From: Oceanobacillus limi
GTDB lineage: Bacteria > Bacillota > Bacilli > Bacillales > Amphibacillaceae
Assembly: GCF_900111445.1 (NCBI RefSeq)
Contig: NZ_FOHE01000013.1
Location: 1 to 64,000 of the forward strand
Direction of reading: 5' to 3'
Length of the DNA: 64,000 nt
The notes under the pieces are model-generated. The model searched no databases, was not told the DNA's origin, and was given only the letters and a program-made list of their open reading frames with translations. This document shows positions 26,414 to 35,210 of the stretch, in pieces. How positions within the stretch are numbered: the first letter of the stretch is position 1; each line of letters opens with the position of its first letter. A program made the position numbers and the translations under genes.

Positions 26414-27388
26414 ATGAATTTAAAGCAATTTGTTAAGCAGCACCGCGAGGATTGGAAGCGACTAGAAGCATATATCACAATGCTTCATAAGAAAAGAAAA
26501 AAGGTTAGCGGCCAGGATATTGATTCGTTTCATCAGCTTTATCAAAAAGCAGCTCAACATCTTTCCTACAGTCAAACCTATTTTCCAACAGATGACGTAA
26601 CAGCTTATTTAAATGGCCTCGTTTCCAAATCGCATAATATCCTGTATAAGGATCAAATGACTAGTTTTCAACAAGTACGCTATTTCTTTCGGTCCAAGTT
26701 CATCGGTTTGCTACTGGAACAATGGAAATATGTCGTAGTTGCAATGATGCTTTTTATTGTTGGTGGATTAGCGAGCTTTTTATCGGTTATGAATGACCCC
26801 CTTCATTTATATTCGATAATTTCTAGTGATATGGCATATGGTGTCGATCCAGAAAGGCTGGGAGCTGGACATGATTCGATCGATTCCTCCTTGATGTCTG
26901 CGGAGATTATGACAAATAATATACAAGTGGCAATACTTGCATTTGCCAGTGGGATAACTTTTGGATTGTTAACCGTTTATCTCCTCATTTACAATGGTAT
27001 ATTAATAGGTGCACTAGCTGCAGTATTTTGGCATGCTGGAATGAGTTATGAATTTTGGGCATATATTGTTCCGCACGGTATGATCGAATTGGTAGCTATA
27101 TTTATTGCTGGTGGTGCTGGCTTATTAATGGGACATAAATTATTTGTGCCAGGCTTGTACTCACGTAGGTATCAATTAAAAGTACAAGCAAAAAGATCCG
27201 TACAACTATTTCTTGGTACCATACCATTATTTATTATCGCTGGTATAATCGAAGGTTTTATTACACCATCATCATTATCGTTAGAAATGAAGTATTTGGT
27301 AGCGTTCCTTACGGTCATTGGACTAATTGTGTATATCATTTATGGAAAGTTGTCATTAGAACGAAATAGGCGTGTGAAAATAGATTAA
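26414..27388 (+). CDS. SpoIIM/DUF95 family membrane protein
   Basis: A 324-residue protein with a charged N-terminal domain (FVKQHREDWKRLEAYI) and about five to six membrane segments from residue 108. HGMIELVAIFIAGGAGLLMG near 220 and EGFITPSSLS near 285 are typical of the stage II sporulation protein M family. True SpoIIM works in engulfment with SpoIID and SpoIIP. This paralogue belongs to the MoxR/RDD type of locus instead and is probably not the sporulation gene. Confidence 0.85.
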   Translation: MNLKQFVKQHREDWKRLEAYITMLHKKRKKVSGQDIDSFHQLYQKAAQHLSYSQTYFPTDDVTAYLNGLVSKSHNILYKDQMTSFQQVRYFFRSKFIGLLLEQWKYVVVAMMLFIVGGLASFLSVMNDPLHLYSIISSDMAYGVDPERLGAGHDSIDSSLMSAEIMTNNIQVAILAFASGITFGLLTVYLLIYNGILIGALAAVFWHAGMSYEFWAYIVPHGMIELVAIFIAGGAGLLMGHKLFVPGLYSRRYQLKVQAKRSVQLFLGTIPLFIIAGIIEGFITPSSLSLEMKYLVAFLTVIGLIVYIIYGKLSLERNRRVKID

Positions 27389-27407
27389 GAGAAAAAGAGG
27401 GATCCTA

Positions 27408-28202
27408 ATGGTACAGGAGCAAATTGATATTAAAACACCGGAATATGTTTCCCTCCAGTTTAAGTTAGCTGGACTTGGTTCAAGGGCTTCAGCAATGATT
27501 ATCGATCAGGTTATTTTATCTATCGTTAATGTGATTATCGTATTGATCGCAATGTTTACAACAACAAATGACTTCATGCTAGTGCTGGAACCGGGTGTGT
27601 TTGTTGCTGTAGCCATTATTATTGTGTTTGGACTTTATTGGGGTTATTTCTTTGTAAGTGAGTACTTTTTCGGTGGGAAAACAATTGGTAAGCATCTCAT
27701 CGGAATTCGTGTTATTCAAGAAAATGGCCATAGTGTGACCTTACTGTCAGCTATTATTCGAAACCTATTACGTATTATTGATATGCTACCGACAAGTTAT
27801 TTCCTAGGTATTATTTTAGTGTTCTTTCATTCGAAGCATCAACGATTGGGTGATATGGCTGCTGGTACCATTGTGGTTCATGAAAGGAAAGCAAAAGCAA
27901 ATAAGAAAAGTCCTATAGAAAAGGAAATTGAAAAAAGGGGACTTACAAAAGATAGTTATCCAATCGAAGAAACAGTTATCCGATCTCTTGGTGAGAAGGA
28001 ATGGAATTTAGTTCGGACATATAGCATTAATCTAATCGAATTAAATGAGGTATCTAGAAGAAAATTAACAAAAGAAATGGCAGAGATCCTACTACCAAAA
28101 GTGAATATAGAAGTTCATGGTATTTTGACAGACAGAAAGCTAGAAGATGTATTGCTTGTCCTATATCTTCATATGAAGGAAGAGTGGGAGTTTGAGTTAT
28201 AA
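27408..28202 (+). CDS. RDD family membrane protein
   Basis: A 264-residue protein, last gene of the operon. The RDD domain has GSRASAMIIDQVILS near residue 23, FFGGKTIGKHLIGIRVI near 83 and HQRLGDMAAGTIVVHER near 150, with three or four membrane segments. An unusual cytoplasmic tail of about 100 residues follows (KANKKSPIEKEIEKRG onward) with no recognised domain. RDD proteins are thought to act in transport or ion homeostasis, and some are Na+/H+ antiporters. No assignment can be made here. Confidence 0.85.
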   Translation: MVQEQIDIKTPEYVSLQFKLAGLGSRASAMIIDQVILSIVNVIIVLIAMFTTTNDFMLVLEPGVFVAVAIIIVFGLYWGYFFVSEYFFGGKTIGKHLIGIRVIQENGHSVTLLSAIIRNLLRIIDMLPTSYFLGIILVFFHSKHQRLGDMAAGTIVVHERKAKANKKSPIEKEIEKRGLTKDSYPIEETVIRSLGEKEWNLVRTYSINLIELNEVSRRKLTKEMAEILLPKVNIEVHGILTDRKLEDVLLVLYLHMKEEWEFEL

Positions 28203-28230
28203 CCAACCTGTTGTTATCTTTCTATTTAGT

Positions 28231-28341
28231 GGATCCTCGTCCCGTTAGTTGTCGTTGAATGGAACGAGGATCTACCTCGTAGGATTATAGTGGAAGTCTA
28301 ACACGTACAGGACGTCGCGTTTGTGTCGGCCTACCAGTCTA
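28231..28341. repeat. Hairpin and family C repeat, copy 2 (inverted)
   Basis: After the RDD gene a stem GATCCTCGTCCC/GGAACGAGGATC (28232-28272, one G-U pair) may terminate the operon. It runs into a shortened, reverse-oriented copy of the repeat seen at 20338-20430: ACCTCGTAGG, TGGAAGTC, ACAGGACGTCGC and TGTCGGCCTACC in that order. DNA from 28342 to 28483 holds no gene I can support. Confidence 0.6.
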
Positions 28342-28483
28342 AGCAGGACAAAAAAAGAGACCCGAATTGATTCAATTTTTATTGGAATTTGAATCATCAT
28401 TCAGATCTCCCTTACTTCGTATTCTTTTGTATAGCTTCATAAAATTGCTTTTCGATTACGAAAACTAAACCAAATTTAATCCA

Positions 28484-29725
28484 TTAAGAACGGATCCACT
28501 TCCATATTTCTCCTGGTGTGGCGTTCTTTCCATACATTAAGATTCCCACTTTAAATATCTTACCTGCCAGTTTCATAAACAACCAGATACTAATAATTAA
28601 TACAACCAATGCAATAATTATTTCCACCCATGGCCATTCCTCAAGGGTTGTTAGTCGCATAATGAGAACCCCTGGAGCAGTGAATGGGATATACGTACCA
28701 ACTTTAGCGATCATACCACTAGGATCACCGATGACTGGTCCAGCAATAATGAAGGAGATAAATGGTAGCATCATAACCATTCCTTGGAAATTGCTTGAAG
28801 TACTCATATCAGCCATTGTTGCTCCTAACCCAACGAAGATCGCGGAGAAAAGGAGGTAACCTAAGATAGCGATACCAACCAATAATAATGTTTCAGGAAC
28901 AAGTAGATATTCAACAATTGGCATATCCAACTGCCATAATGCTAATGGAACAGCAAACAGTAATAAAACGACAACCTGAATCATTCCAAGTACAAAATAG
29001 CCGATAATTTTTCCTTGCATTAACTCTCCTGGTGTTAGAGAAGACAAGATGATTTCAGCAATTTTATCTTTCTTTTCAAGGGAGGCACTTTGGAAAATCA
29101 TCATACCAGTAATAACGATTGCAAATAGTATAACACCTGCAAAGATCCCTGGAACAATACGCTCCAATTCGTCTCCAGCTGCCACTTCCTCTTCAGACTC
29201 TCGGGTCGTTGCATCTTCTTCGACACTTGTCTGATCCTCAAATACAACTCCTTGTGATATGGTAGCTAACTCTTCTTCTGTTAAACCTAACTGTGCGATT
29301 CGCATTCCTTGAAGCGGCTCGCTAAGCTGTTGTACTTGCATTGAAAAGTATGGATCAATCTCATCCGTCGTATATACAGGTACAATACCATCGTCCAAAA
29401 CGCTTTCGGTTAAGAAGATATAAGCAGTATCTTCATTATTTTCTAGTTCATTTTGAACTTCATCCTCGGTTAAATCTGTTAAATGAAGATCCCAATTTAA
29501 CTCATACATGTCTGCCGTGTCTTGTAGGCTAGAAAATGCTTCAATTTGATCATGAACAAAAACGGTTGTTGAGTCGGTCTCATTCTCAGAGTCGCCATCC
29601 AACAGGTTTCCTATTAAGAAGAAAACAAGGAAAATAACAGGTGTTAAAAACAATCCAATGACAAAGGTCTTATTTTTTAAATTTCGCTTAATTTCCCATT
29701 TGGCTACTTTCATCGAATTACGCAT
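28484..29725 (-). CDS. yhaP: ABC exporter permease, NatB/YhaP-like
   Basis: A 413-residue ABC-2 type permease. One membrane segment near residues 20-42 is followed by a large acidic extracytoplasmic domain (about 45-195, with TRESEEEVAAGDELE). Five membrane segments fill the C-terminal half. SLEKKDKIAEIILSSLTPGE near 220 is the typical cytoplasmic coupling helix. Homologues (NatB, YhaP) export sodium or other toxic solutes. The ATG at 29725 gives MRNSMKVAKWEIKRN; GTG 29734 is an alternative. The gene overlaps the ATPase end. Confidence 0.85.
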   Translation of the reverse strand: MRNSMKVAKWEIKRNLKNKTFVIGLFLTPVIFLVFFLIGNLLDGDSENETDSTTVFVHDQIEAFSSLQDTADMYELNWDLHLTDLTEDEVQNELENNEDTAYIFLTESVLDDGIVPVYTTDEIDPYFSMQVQQLSEPLQGMRIAQLGLTEEELATISQGVVFEDQTSVEEDATTRESEEEVAAGDELERIVPGIFAGVILFAIVITGMMIFQSASLEKKDKIAEIILSSLTPGELMQGKIIGYFVLGMIQVVVLLLFAVPLALWQLDMPIVEYLLVPETLLLVGIAILGYLLFSAIFVGLGATMADMSTSSNFQGMVMMLPFISFIIAGPVIGDPSGMIAKVGTYIPFTAPGVLIMRLTTLEEWPWVEIIIALVVLIISIWLFMKLAGKIFKVGILMYGKNATPGEIWKWIRS

Positions 29726-30650
29726 TTTCTTCACCCGCTTCCTTTAATAAATTCTTATTTGTTGCAATATCAATGAAGATCTCGTGTAACGAGATTCGGT
29801 TTAATTTTAGTTCATTAATGACCACATTTTCTGGCAACTCTTTAATCCATTTTGTTGGTTGGATATCTTTTTCTAAAAAGAGAATGGATGTATCATCTTT
29901 TTGTTCTACCCTCTGTACTTGAGAGATTTTTTCTAACATAGCAGCATCATTATTCCCGTGGATCGTACATTTAAAGTTAGCATATTCCGTTTTGACATCG
30001 TCCAGTGTTCCGTAGATAACTTTTTGCCCGTTTTGAATCATAAAAAGTCGATCACACATTTCTTCTACTAAATTCATTTGGTGCGAGGATAACAAAATAG
30101 CTGTTCCATTATCTGCTAAATGACGAATTTCATCTTTAAATAACTCTTGACTAACAGGATCAAGCCCTGAGAATGGTTCATCTAAAATTAATAATTCTGG
30201 CTCATGTAGAATCGAACCAATAAACTGTACTTTTTGTCCCATTCCTTTTGAAAGTTCTTCTACGGCAACATTTTCTGTACCTTCTAAATCAAATTTTTGA
30301 AGATATTGTTTGGCCCGTTCTTTTGCTTTATCAAGCGGGTAATCTTTTAAATCTGCTAAATAAAGCAAAATATCCATAACTTTAACATTTTTATAAAGGC
30401 CACGTTCCTCCGGTAAATAACCAATTTTATGTCGAGGGATTTCTTTGCCGTTATTATTATGGAAGGTGATTGACCCTTCATCAGGGTACATAATTCCCAT
30501 GATATTACGTATTGTTGTAGATTTACCTGCTCCATTTGGTCCTAAAATGGCCATGATTTCGCCTTTTCGTACATCAAAGGAGATATTTCGAATTGCTTGT
30601 TTGTCTTTAAAGGATTTATTAAGTCCTTCTACGGTAAGTAATTTCTCCAA
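29718..30650 (-). CDS. yhaQ: ABC exporter ATP-binding protein, NatA/YhaQ-like
   Basis: A 310-residue ATPase with Walker A GPNGAGKSTT near residue 38, signature LSKGMGQKVQFIGS near 138 and Walker B LLILDEPFSGLDP near 160. The H-loop is SSHQM. The C-terminal extension of about 90 residues with ELKLNRISLHEIFIDIA is shared by YhaQ/NatA-type proteins. The start is a TTG. It forms an exporter with the downstream permease gene. The substrate is unknown; sodium or small toxic molecules are the precedents. Confidence 0.87.
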   Translation of the reverse strand: MEKLLTVEGLNKSFKDKQAIRNISFDVRKGEIMAILGPNGAGKSTTIRNIMGIMYPDEGSITFHNNNGKEIPRHKIGYLPEERGLYKNVKVMDILLYLADLKDYPLDKAKERAKQYLQKFDLEGTENVAVEELSKGMGQKVQFIGSILHEPELLILDEPFSGLDPVSQELFKDEIRHLADNGTAILLSSHQMNLVEEMCDRLFMIQNGQKVIYGTLDDVKTEYANFKCTIHGNNDAAMLEKISQVQRVEQKDDTSILFLEKDIQPTKWIKELPENVVINELKLNRISLHEIFIDIATNKNLLKEAGEENA

Positions 30651-30720
30651 CCGTATTCACCCTTTCCGTTATTGATCTTTGTTTTTAATAAATGTAAATC
30701 TATCTTTGTTTGTATAAAAC

Positions 30721-31620
30721 CTACCATATTATACCATTCCTAGTAAGGAAGCGCTTATTGAATTTTAATGGGATACCAACACCGTCCTTTTCAGCGTGTA
30801 TATGAAGATGTGGTTCTGAGGTGTTTCCAGAGTTCCCAACCTTGCCAATGACGGTTTCCTCTGTTACTGCGTCGTCCACTTCGACAGAAATACTCCCTTT
30901 CTGCATATGTGCAATATAAAGGATTGCTTCACTTTGCTCACACTGAAGTGCGACATAGTTTCCTTCTGGTTGTTCAGGATTTGAATCAGGTGGTATGAGA
31001 TCGGAAAGACCATCCCTTGTTTCCACAACATTTCCTTCACATGGGCTGTATAAATTATCACCGAATATCGCATATTTTTCGAGCTCATCCGGATAAATTC
31101 CAGATGCTCGTGTACCAAGTGAATTCAGTTTGACTACATCAAGTGCATATTGTTGCGGTTCATAGGCATGATGATAGTTTATCATCTCGTGACTACCACC
31201 TTGGCCGACATAGTAAACGCCATCTTGTAATGGAAAATTTAATTCGATCGCATCATCACTCGTAAATAACCCGCTGATCGATAACGTACTATACATTCCA
31301 AATAGGAAAGCCAAAACAAGGTTTATCCCGACTGAAAGCCTATGCTTGGATTTTGATTCGATTTTAACTTCTTGATGCTTTATCTTTCTCCAAGATAAAA
31401 AAGTAACAATGATTAGTAGCAGTGGAAAAATAATTCGTAAATAATAACTCAACCAATCCCATGGCCCAGAAAGGAATAGCCATATAAATACGGTCCAAGC
31501 AGTTAGAAGAAATGTAACCCACTCTAATTTGCTTTGAACCTTTGCTTTCCAAAGGATTATAAGAAACCCGATTGGAAGCAATAAATTAATTACAAATACT
31601 TGAATGATCGAAAAGGTCAT
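30721..31620 (-). CDS. Membrane-anchored M23 family peptidase
   Basis: A 299-residue protein. Three or four membrane segments fill about residues 1-115, then an external LytM/M23 domain begins. Metal-site features are HHAYEPQQYALDVVKLN (near 146) and GNSGNTSEPHLHIHA with the HxH pair (near 265-275). SPCEGNVV begins the catalytic core. M23 enzymes are zinc endopeptidases that cut peptidoglycan crosslinks. It is the last gene of a five-gene operon, two bases after the ATPase gene. A wall peptidase built into an ABC/GntR operon is unusual. Confidence 0.88.
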   Translation of the reverse strand: MTFSIIQVFVINLLLPIGFLIILWKAKVQSKLEWVTFLLTAWTVFIWLFLSGPWDWLSYYLRIIFPLLLIIVTFLSWRKIKHQEVKIESKSKHRLSVGINLVLAFLFGMYSTLSISGLFTSDDAIELNFPLQDGVYYVGQGGSHEMINYHHAYEPQQYALDVVKLNSLGTRASGIYPDELEKYAIFGDNLYSPCEGNVVETRDGLSDLIPPDSNPEQPEGNYVALQCEQSEAILYIAHMQKGSISVEVDDAVTEETVIGKVGNSGNTSEPHLHIHAEKDGVGIPLKFNKRFLTRNGIIW

Positions 31621-31622
31621 TC

Positions 31623-32507
31623 TTATGTCACCTCATCATTTGTAGTTTCAATTGGCTTTAATAAGAGAGAAACAATATCTTCTAAGTCGAGGGAAGTTCG
31701 TTTTGTCCATTGCATGCCCTCATCCATTAGAAAAGCTTCTGTTCGGTCCGCTTGATTTGAAATAAGCTGTTGATCCGTACGTGAAATCTCCCCAGGTATC
31801 GTGTGATTTGGAAGAGGGGTCGTATTCTGTATCCAATAGCTTTTATACTTTTCAAGTAAGGCATCTTTCTCATAGTTGCCAATCATATTACCGTTATGTA
31901 ATACGAATAAGTAATCGGAAAGTTTCTTAATATCTTCCATTTGATGGCTTGAAAATATAATAGAACGATCTCCTTGATCCATCCAATGGACCAATATATC
32001 AATAAGATGTTTTTTAGATGGAATATCCATAAAGGATGTAGGTTCATCTAGTATTAATAAAGGAGCATTCCTAGGAATGGTTAACGCTAGATTAAGCTTT
32101 TGCTGCATCCCTTGTGAGAGCTTATTAAACTTTTTGTTTAAAGGGATTTGGAAAGTAGAAACCATATTATGGAATAGGTCTTCATCCCAATCTGGATATA
32201 GGGATGCAATAAAATCTTTTAGTGTTTTTCCATTAAATGCGTCCCACCCAATCACCGTTTGGGGCTGATAGGCAATGTGTTTTTTCCAACTTTCATCTTC
32301 GCCATAGACCAAAGTACCGAACAGCTTTACATTACCTAAATCTGGATTTACTAAATTCATGATTAACTTAAGAAGGGTACTTTTTCCAGAGCCATTGTTA
32401 CCTACAATGGCAGTAATAGTTCCTGGTTCTACCCTTAAATCAATCGGGCCTAAATGGAAATCATCGATTTGTTTTTTAATGTGCGTAATCTCTGCAATGT
32501 ACTCCAT
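31623..32507 (-). CDS. ABC transporter ATP-binding protein (YtrB-like operon)
   Basis: A 294-residue ATPase with Walker A GNNGSGKSTLL near residue 37, signature LSQGMQQKLNLALTI near 135 and Walker B PLLILDEPTSFMDI. The H-loop is SSHQM. The C-terminal 80 residues are specific to this group. It starts two bases after the GntR gene and probably energises the two membrane proteins encoded upstream in the operon. The substrate is unknown. YtrB/YtrE systems of Bacillus respond to cell-wall-active antibiotics. Confidence 0.85.
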   Translation of the reverse strand: MEYIAEITHIKKQIDDFHLGPIDLRVEPGTITAIVGNNGSGKSTLLKLIMNLVNPDLGNVKLFGTLVYGEDESWKKHIAYQPQTVIGWDAFNGKTLKDFIASLYPDWDEDLFHNMVSTFQIPLNKKFNKLSQGMQQKLNLALTIPRNAPLLILDEPTSFMDIPSKKHLIDILVHWMDQGDRSIIFSSHQMEDIKKLSDYLFVLHNGNMIGNYEKDALLEKYKSYWIQNTTPLPNHTIPGEISRTDQQLISNQADRTEAFLMDEGMQWTKRTSLDLEDIVSLLLKPIETTNDEVT

Positions 32508-32509
32508 GG

Positions 32510-32908
32510 TTAATCTCCTTTCTCTTTACGATGGTTGTTCATGATTTCTTGGAATAACTCTTCCACTTGGGAAGCGGTATACTCGTAGCTAAGAGCTGTT
32601 TCTACGGCCCTTTCTAAAGTGTTACGGACAGTAGATTCTTTTACTTGTTTTTTTAAGGAATCTTCAATTTCTGCAACGAAGGTCCCTTTTCCTTGTAGAG
32701 TTTTAATGAAACCTTGTGCTTCCAGGTTTTGATACGCCCGCCTTGTTGTAATGACGCTGACCTCCAAGTCCTTCGATAAGGACCGGATAGAAGGGAGTGA
32801 TGTTCCTGCTCGTAAGTTTCCGCCGGCAATTAAAGCTTTTAATTGATGTTCAATTTGGTGATAAATCGGTTCCCGAGAATCCTGGGAGAGTCGGATTGGC
32901 AATTCCAC
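32510..32908 (-). CDS. GntR-family transcriptional regulator, YtrA subfamily
   Basis: A 132-residue repressor. The winged helix covers about residues 8-75 (REPIYHQIEHQLKALIAGG, then LPSIRSLSKDLEVSVITTRR and a GKGTFVAE wing). A short helical C-terminus instead of an effector domain is the YtrA hallmark. GTG 32908, eight bases after AAGGAG, is preferred over GTG 32917, which overlaps the ribosome site. It is the third gene of the operon and probably binds the 30-base palindrome at 34454-34483. Confidence 0.87.
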   Translation of the reverse strand: MELPIRLSQDSREPIYHQIEHQLKALIAGGNLRAGTSLPSIRSLSKDLEVSVITTRRAYQNLEAQGFIKTLQGKGTFVAEIEDSLKKQVKESTVRNTLERAVETALSYEYTASQVEELFQEIMNNHRKEKGD

Positions 32909-32958
32909 AGTACCCACTCCTTTCTATTGGTATGGTATGAATCGTGTATAAACATGCT

Positions 32959-33690
32959 TTAATAATAATCCATTCGTTTCAAAGATTTTTCCATTTTTTT
33001 CTGCCAATAATTTATCCCAAGGATTGCAAGAAAAATAGATGTCATGGTAACAATTAAAGGGTATTGCTCGATAAGAATCATGGAGCCCCCTACAATGCTA
33101 TACGGAAAAAGAAGTGGGAATGAGACAATGCTAACTGCTACTACAATAAGAAAACATATTCCAATTAAAGTATGTATTTTGTTTTTATCTTTTGCCATCC
33201 TACCAACTTCAATCGAATTAATCCCTAAACCAACATAAACTCCAAATGATAGCCATGTGACCATAAAAAGTAAATACGTGAATGGCGATATATTGAACCA
33301 TGAAAACCTGGATGATATAAGGTACATGGTAAGCAATGAGACAAATTGAATTGGAAAGGAAAACAGAAAGTGTACAATCATCCTACTCCTTATAATTGTT
33401 TTCTCACGTATAGGAAGCTGTGTCAGCATAACCATGGAAGGTGAAGCTTGAAAGCTACCATTTATCATTTGAAATTGAAAGGATTTCGGTTTGCACCAGC
33501 TAGGGACAAATGTAAACAATAATATAAATAGGACATCGGATACACCCGATCCTGGTTTGTCTACCCAGAAAGGCATTGCAAGTATTAAATACGTATAGAA
33601 TATAAAAATGGTAAGTAAAGAAAGAACACCTCGCCACGACCTTTTCAATTCAAAGCTAGCAATCCAAATAGCTTGTTTCCAGTCTTTCAT
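32959..33690 (-). CDS. ABC-type permease-like membrane protein (second of pair)
   Basis: A 243-residue protein with about six membrane segments. It is a diverged paralogue of the product encoded upstream (33705-34430). Both begin with WKQA, carry SWxKPKxxQ near residue 65, and share a QLPIxxxxIIRSRxIxxxL-like stretch (here TQLPIREKTIIRSRMIVHFL at about 90-109). No database family was recognised with certainty. The pairing with an ATPase gene suggests two halves of a transporter channel. Confidence 0.75.
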   Translation of the reverse strand: MKDWKQAIWIASFELKRSWRGVLSLLTIFIFYTYLILAMPFWVDKPGSGVSDVLFILLFTFVPSWCKPKSFQFQMINGSFQASPSMVMLTQLPIREKTIIRSRMIVHFLFSFPIQFVSLLTMYLISSRFSWFNISPFTYLLFMVTWLSFGVYVGLGINSIEVGRMAKDKNKIHTLIGICFLIVVAVSIVSFPLLFPYSIVGGSMILIEQYPLIVTMTSIFLAILGINYWQKKMEKSLKRMDYY

Positions 33691-33704
33691 TCTTATTTTC
33701 TCCT

Positions 33705-34430
33705 TTATAAGTAATCAGTATCTCTTACTAAACGTAACATTTTTCTATTTGAGAGCATGGTTGTTAACGCAGTGATGAAAATAGTTACACATGTTGTTAT
33801 TAATGGCCATTCTTGTGCCAAGAAAATCGAACCGTCTATCAAGCTATATCCAGTAGATTCATGAAGTACCCTTAACAGAATCGTTACGATAAAATAAGTG
33901 AATAATCCTATTAAAAAGTGCCGATACTTGGAAGGGTTTATTCGGATATCTATCTTTACAAGAACACCATCAACGAGGATTCCAAACGAAATCCAAAACA
34001 AAAGAAAAGGAGTAAGCATCTCAATCGTTAGTAATTTTTGTAATGGAGAAAAGAGACAGATCCCAACTAGTAGAAATAACTGAAAGGGTATCGTGTACAT
34101 AAAATAAATGATAAATCTACTTTTTATAAGAATATCCTGATTAATTGGTAAATGTAAGTTCATGACAAATATAGGTGAAGCCATTACGTTATCATTAATG
34201 ATTTTATTTTGTAGTTCTTTTGGTTTAATCCATGACAAACCTAATAGATAAATTAGTAAAAATAGTGCTTCATGTCTGAGTTCATTATTTGAGATGAACC
34301 ATTTCATTAAGAAAACGCATATGACTAACGAAATAAGTAAATAGCTCAAGAAAGCTAAATAGGTCTTATATTTAAGGGCTTTAATCTCAAAAAAAGCCAA
34401 TGAAAATGCCTGTTTCCATGTATGTAACAA
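33705..34430 (-). CDS. ABC-type permease-like membrane protein (first of pair)
   Basis: A 241-residue protein with about six membrane segments, first gene of the five-gene minus-strand operon. SWIKPKELQNKIINDNVMAS and LPINQDILIKSRFIIYFMYT correspond to stretches in its paralogue 14 bases downstream. The TTG start follows AAGGAGGAG at seven bases. It probably forms a heterodimeric permease with the paralogue, driven by the ATPase encoded at 31623-32507. The transported substrate is unknown. Confidence 0.75.
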   Translation of the reverse strand: MLHTWKQAFSLAFFEIKALKYKTYLAFLSYLLISLVICVFLMKWFISNNELRHEALFLLIYLLGLSWIKPKELQNKIINDNVMASPIFVMNLHLPINQDILIKSRFIIYFMYTIPFQLFLLVGICLFSPLQKLLTIEMLTPFLLFWISFGILVDGVLVKIDIRINPSKYRHFLIGLFTYFIVTILLRVLHESTGYSLIDGSIFLAQEWPLITTCVTIFITALTTMLSNRKMLRLVRDTDYL

Positions 34431-34453
34431 GATTCTCTCCTCCTTATAACTGT

Positions 34454-34483
34454 TATACTGTGTATATCTATATAAACAGTATA
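34454..34483. promoter_or_regulatory. 30-base palindromic operator of the GntR/ABC/M23 operon
   Basis: TATACTGT and ACAGTATA form the outer arms of a 30-base inverted repeat with only two mismatched pairs. It starts 24 bases upstream of the first start codon and covers the -10 box of the minus-strand promoter. It is the best candidate binding site for the operon's own YtrA-like repressor. Confidence 0.7.
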
Positions 34484-34505
34484 TAATATCGGGCTAGGTT
34501 GTCAA
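34478..34505 (-). promoter_or_regulatory. Promoter of the GntR/ABC/M23 operon
   Basis: On the minus strand, TTGACA (34505-34500) and TATACT (34483-34478) are 16 bases apart. The -10 box is inside the left end of the 30-base palindrome, so a bound repressor would block RNA polymerase. Confidence 0.7.
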
Positions 34506-34520
34506 GGGTCAATTCGCAGG

Positions 34521-34658
34521 GTTTGTTCAATTTTTTGTCACAAACTAAAATATATTGTGAAATAATGAGCAAAAGGTATTTACGAATGTTTAATTAGATG
34601 GTAAGATCTAATTGTAATAAGGAAACACACTTACAATATATTGTGAAATGTTGAACAA
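34521..34658 (+). promoter_or_regulatory. Control region of the DoxX gene with three Rex-like motifs and a palindrome
   Basis: TTGTGAAATAATGAGCAA (34555-34572) and TTGTGAAATGTTGAACAA (34641-34658) are near copies 86 bases apart. Their TTGTGAA-N4 left half matches the Rex operator, and the right half fits in part. A wider-spaced relative lies at 34521-34545, inverted. Between them AATTAGAT-N6-ATCTAATT (34592-34613) is a perfect palindrome over a possible -10 (TAAGAT, 34602-34607; -35 TTTACG, 34579-34584). Confidence 0.5.
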
Positions 34659-34697
34659 ACTATACAAAAATTACATCAATCAAAGGAGATGGAATTA

Positions 34698-35207
34698 ATG
34701 ATGAATTTCATTCGAACAAACAAGTACTTTGCAGGATTATTAGCAATCATTCGTATATACATCGGTTATAGCTGGTTTACAAGTGGCTGGGGCAAGGTAA
34801 CAGGCGGAGGATTTGATGCAAGCGGATTTTTACACGGAGCAGTAGCCAGTGCAAGTGGGGAACATCCAGCAGTACAAGGCTGGTGGGCGGCTTTCCTAGA
34901 AGCTGTCGCAATTCCAAATGCAGAATTATTTAGCTTTTTGGTAATGTGGGGCGAACTTCTAGTAGGTGCAGCATTAATCTTAGGAATCTTTACGAACTTT
35001 GCAGCATTAATGGGAATCACGATGAACTTCGCATTCCTGTTCAGTGGAACAGTAAGCACGAACGCACAAATGGTATTGTTAACTGTCTTCTTAATCGTAG
35101 CAGGGTTTAATGCAGGACGTTATGGCTTAGATCGTTGGGTAATTCCATTATTGAAAAACAATACACCTATAAATAAACGGGAGAAAAAACAAATAGCTAT
35201 CGCGTAA
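34698..35207 (+). CDS. DoxX family membrane protein
   Basis: A 169-residue protein with four membrane segments. The DoxX pattern includes IRIYIGYSWFTSGWGKVTGG near residue 20 and ELLVGAALILGIFTNFAAL near 90. DoxX-type proteins take part in quinone- or thiol-linked redox defence in several bacteria. ATG 34698 is nine bases after GGAG; an upstream in-frame ATG overlaps the ribosome site. It stands alone with its own terminator and a complex upstream control region, which suggests redox regulation. The biochemical function is unproven. Confidence 0.82.
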   Translation: MMNFIRTNKYFAGLLAIIRIYIGYSWFTSGWGKVTGGGFDASGFLHGAVASASGEHPAVQGWWAAFLEAVAIPNAELFSFLVMWGELLVGAALILGIFTNFAALMGITMNFAFLFSGTVSTNAQMVLLTVFLIVAGFNAGRYGLDRWVIPLLKNNTPINKREKKQIAIA

Positions 35208-35210
35208 ATA

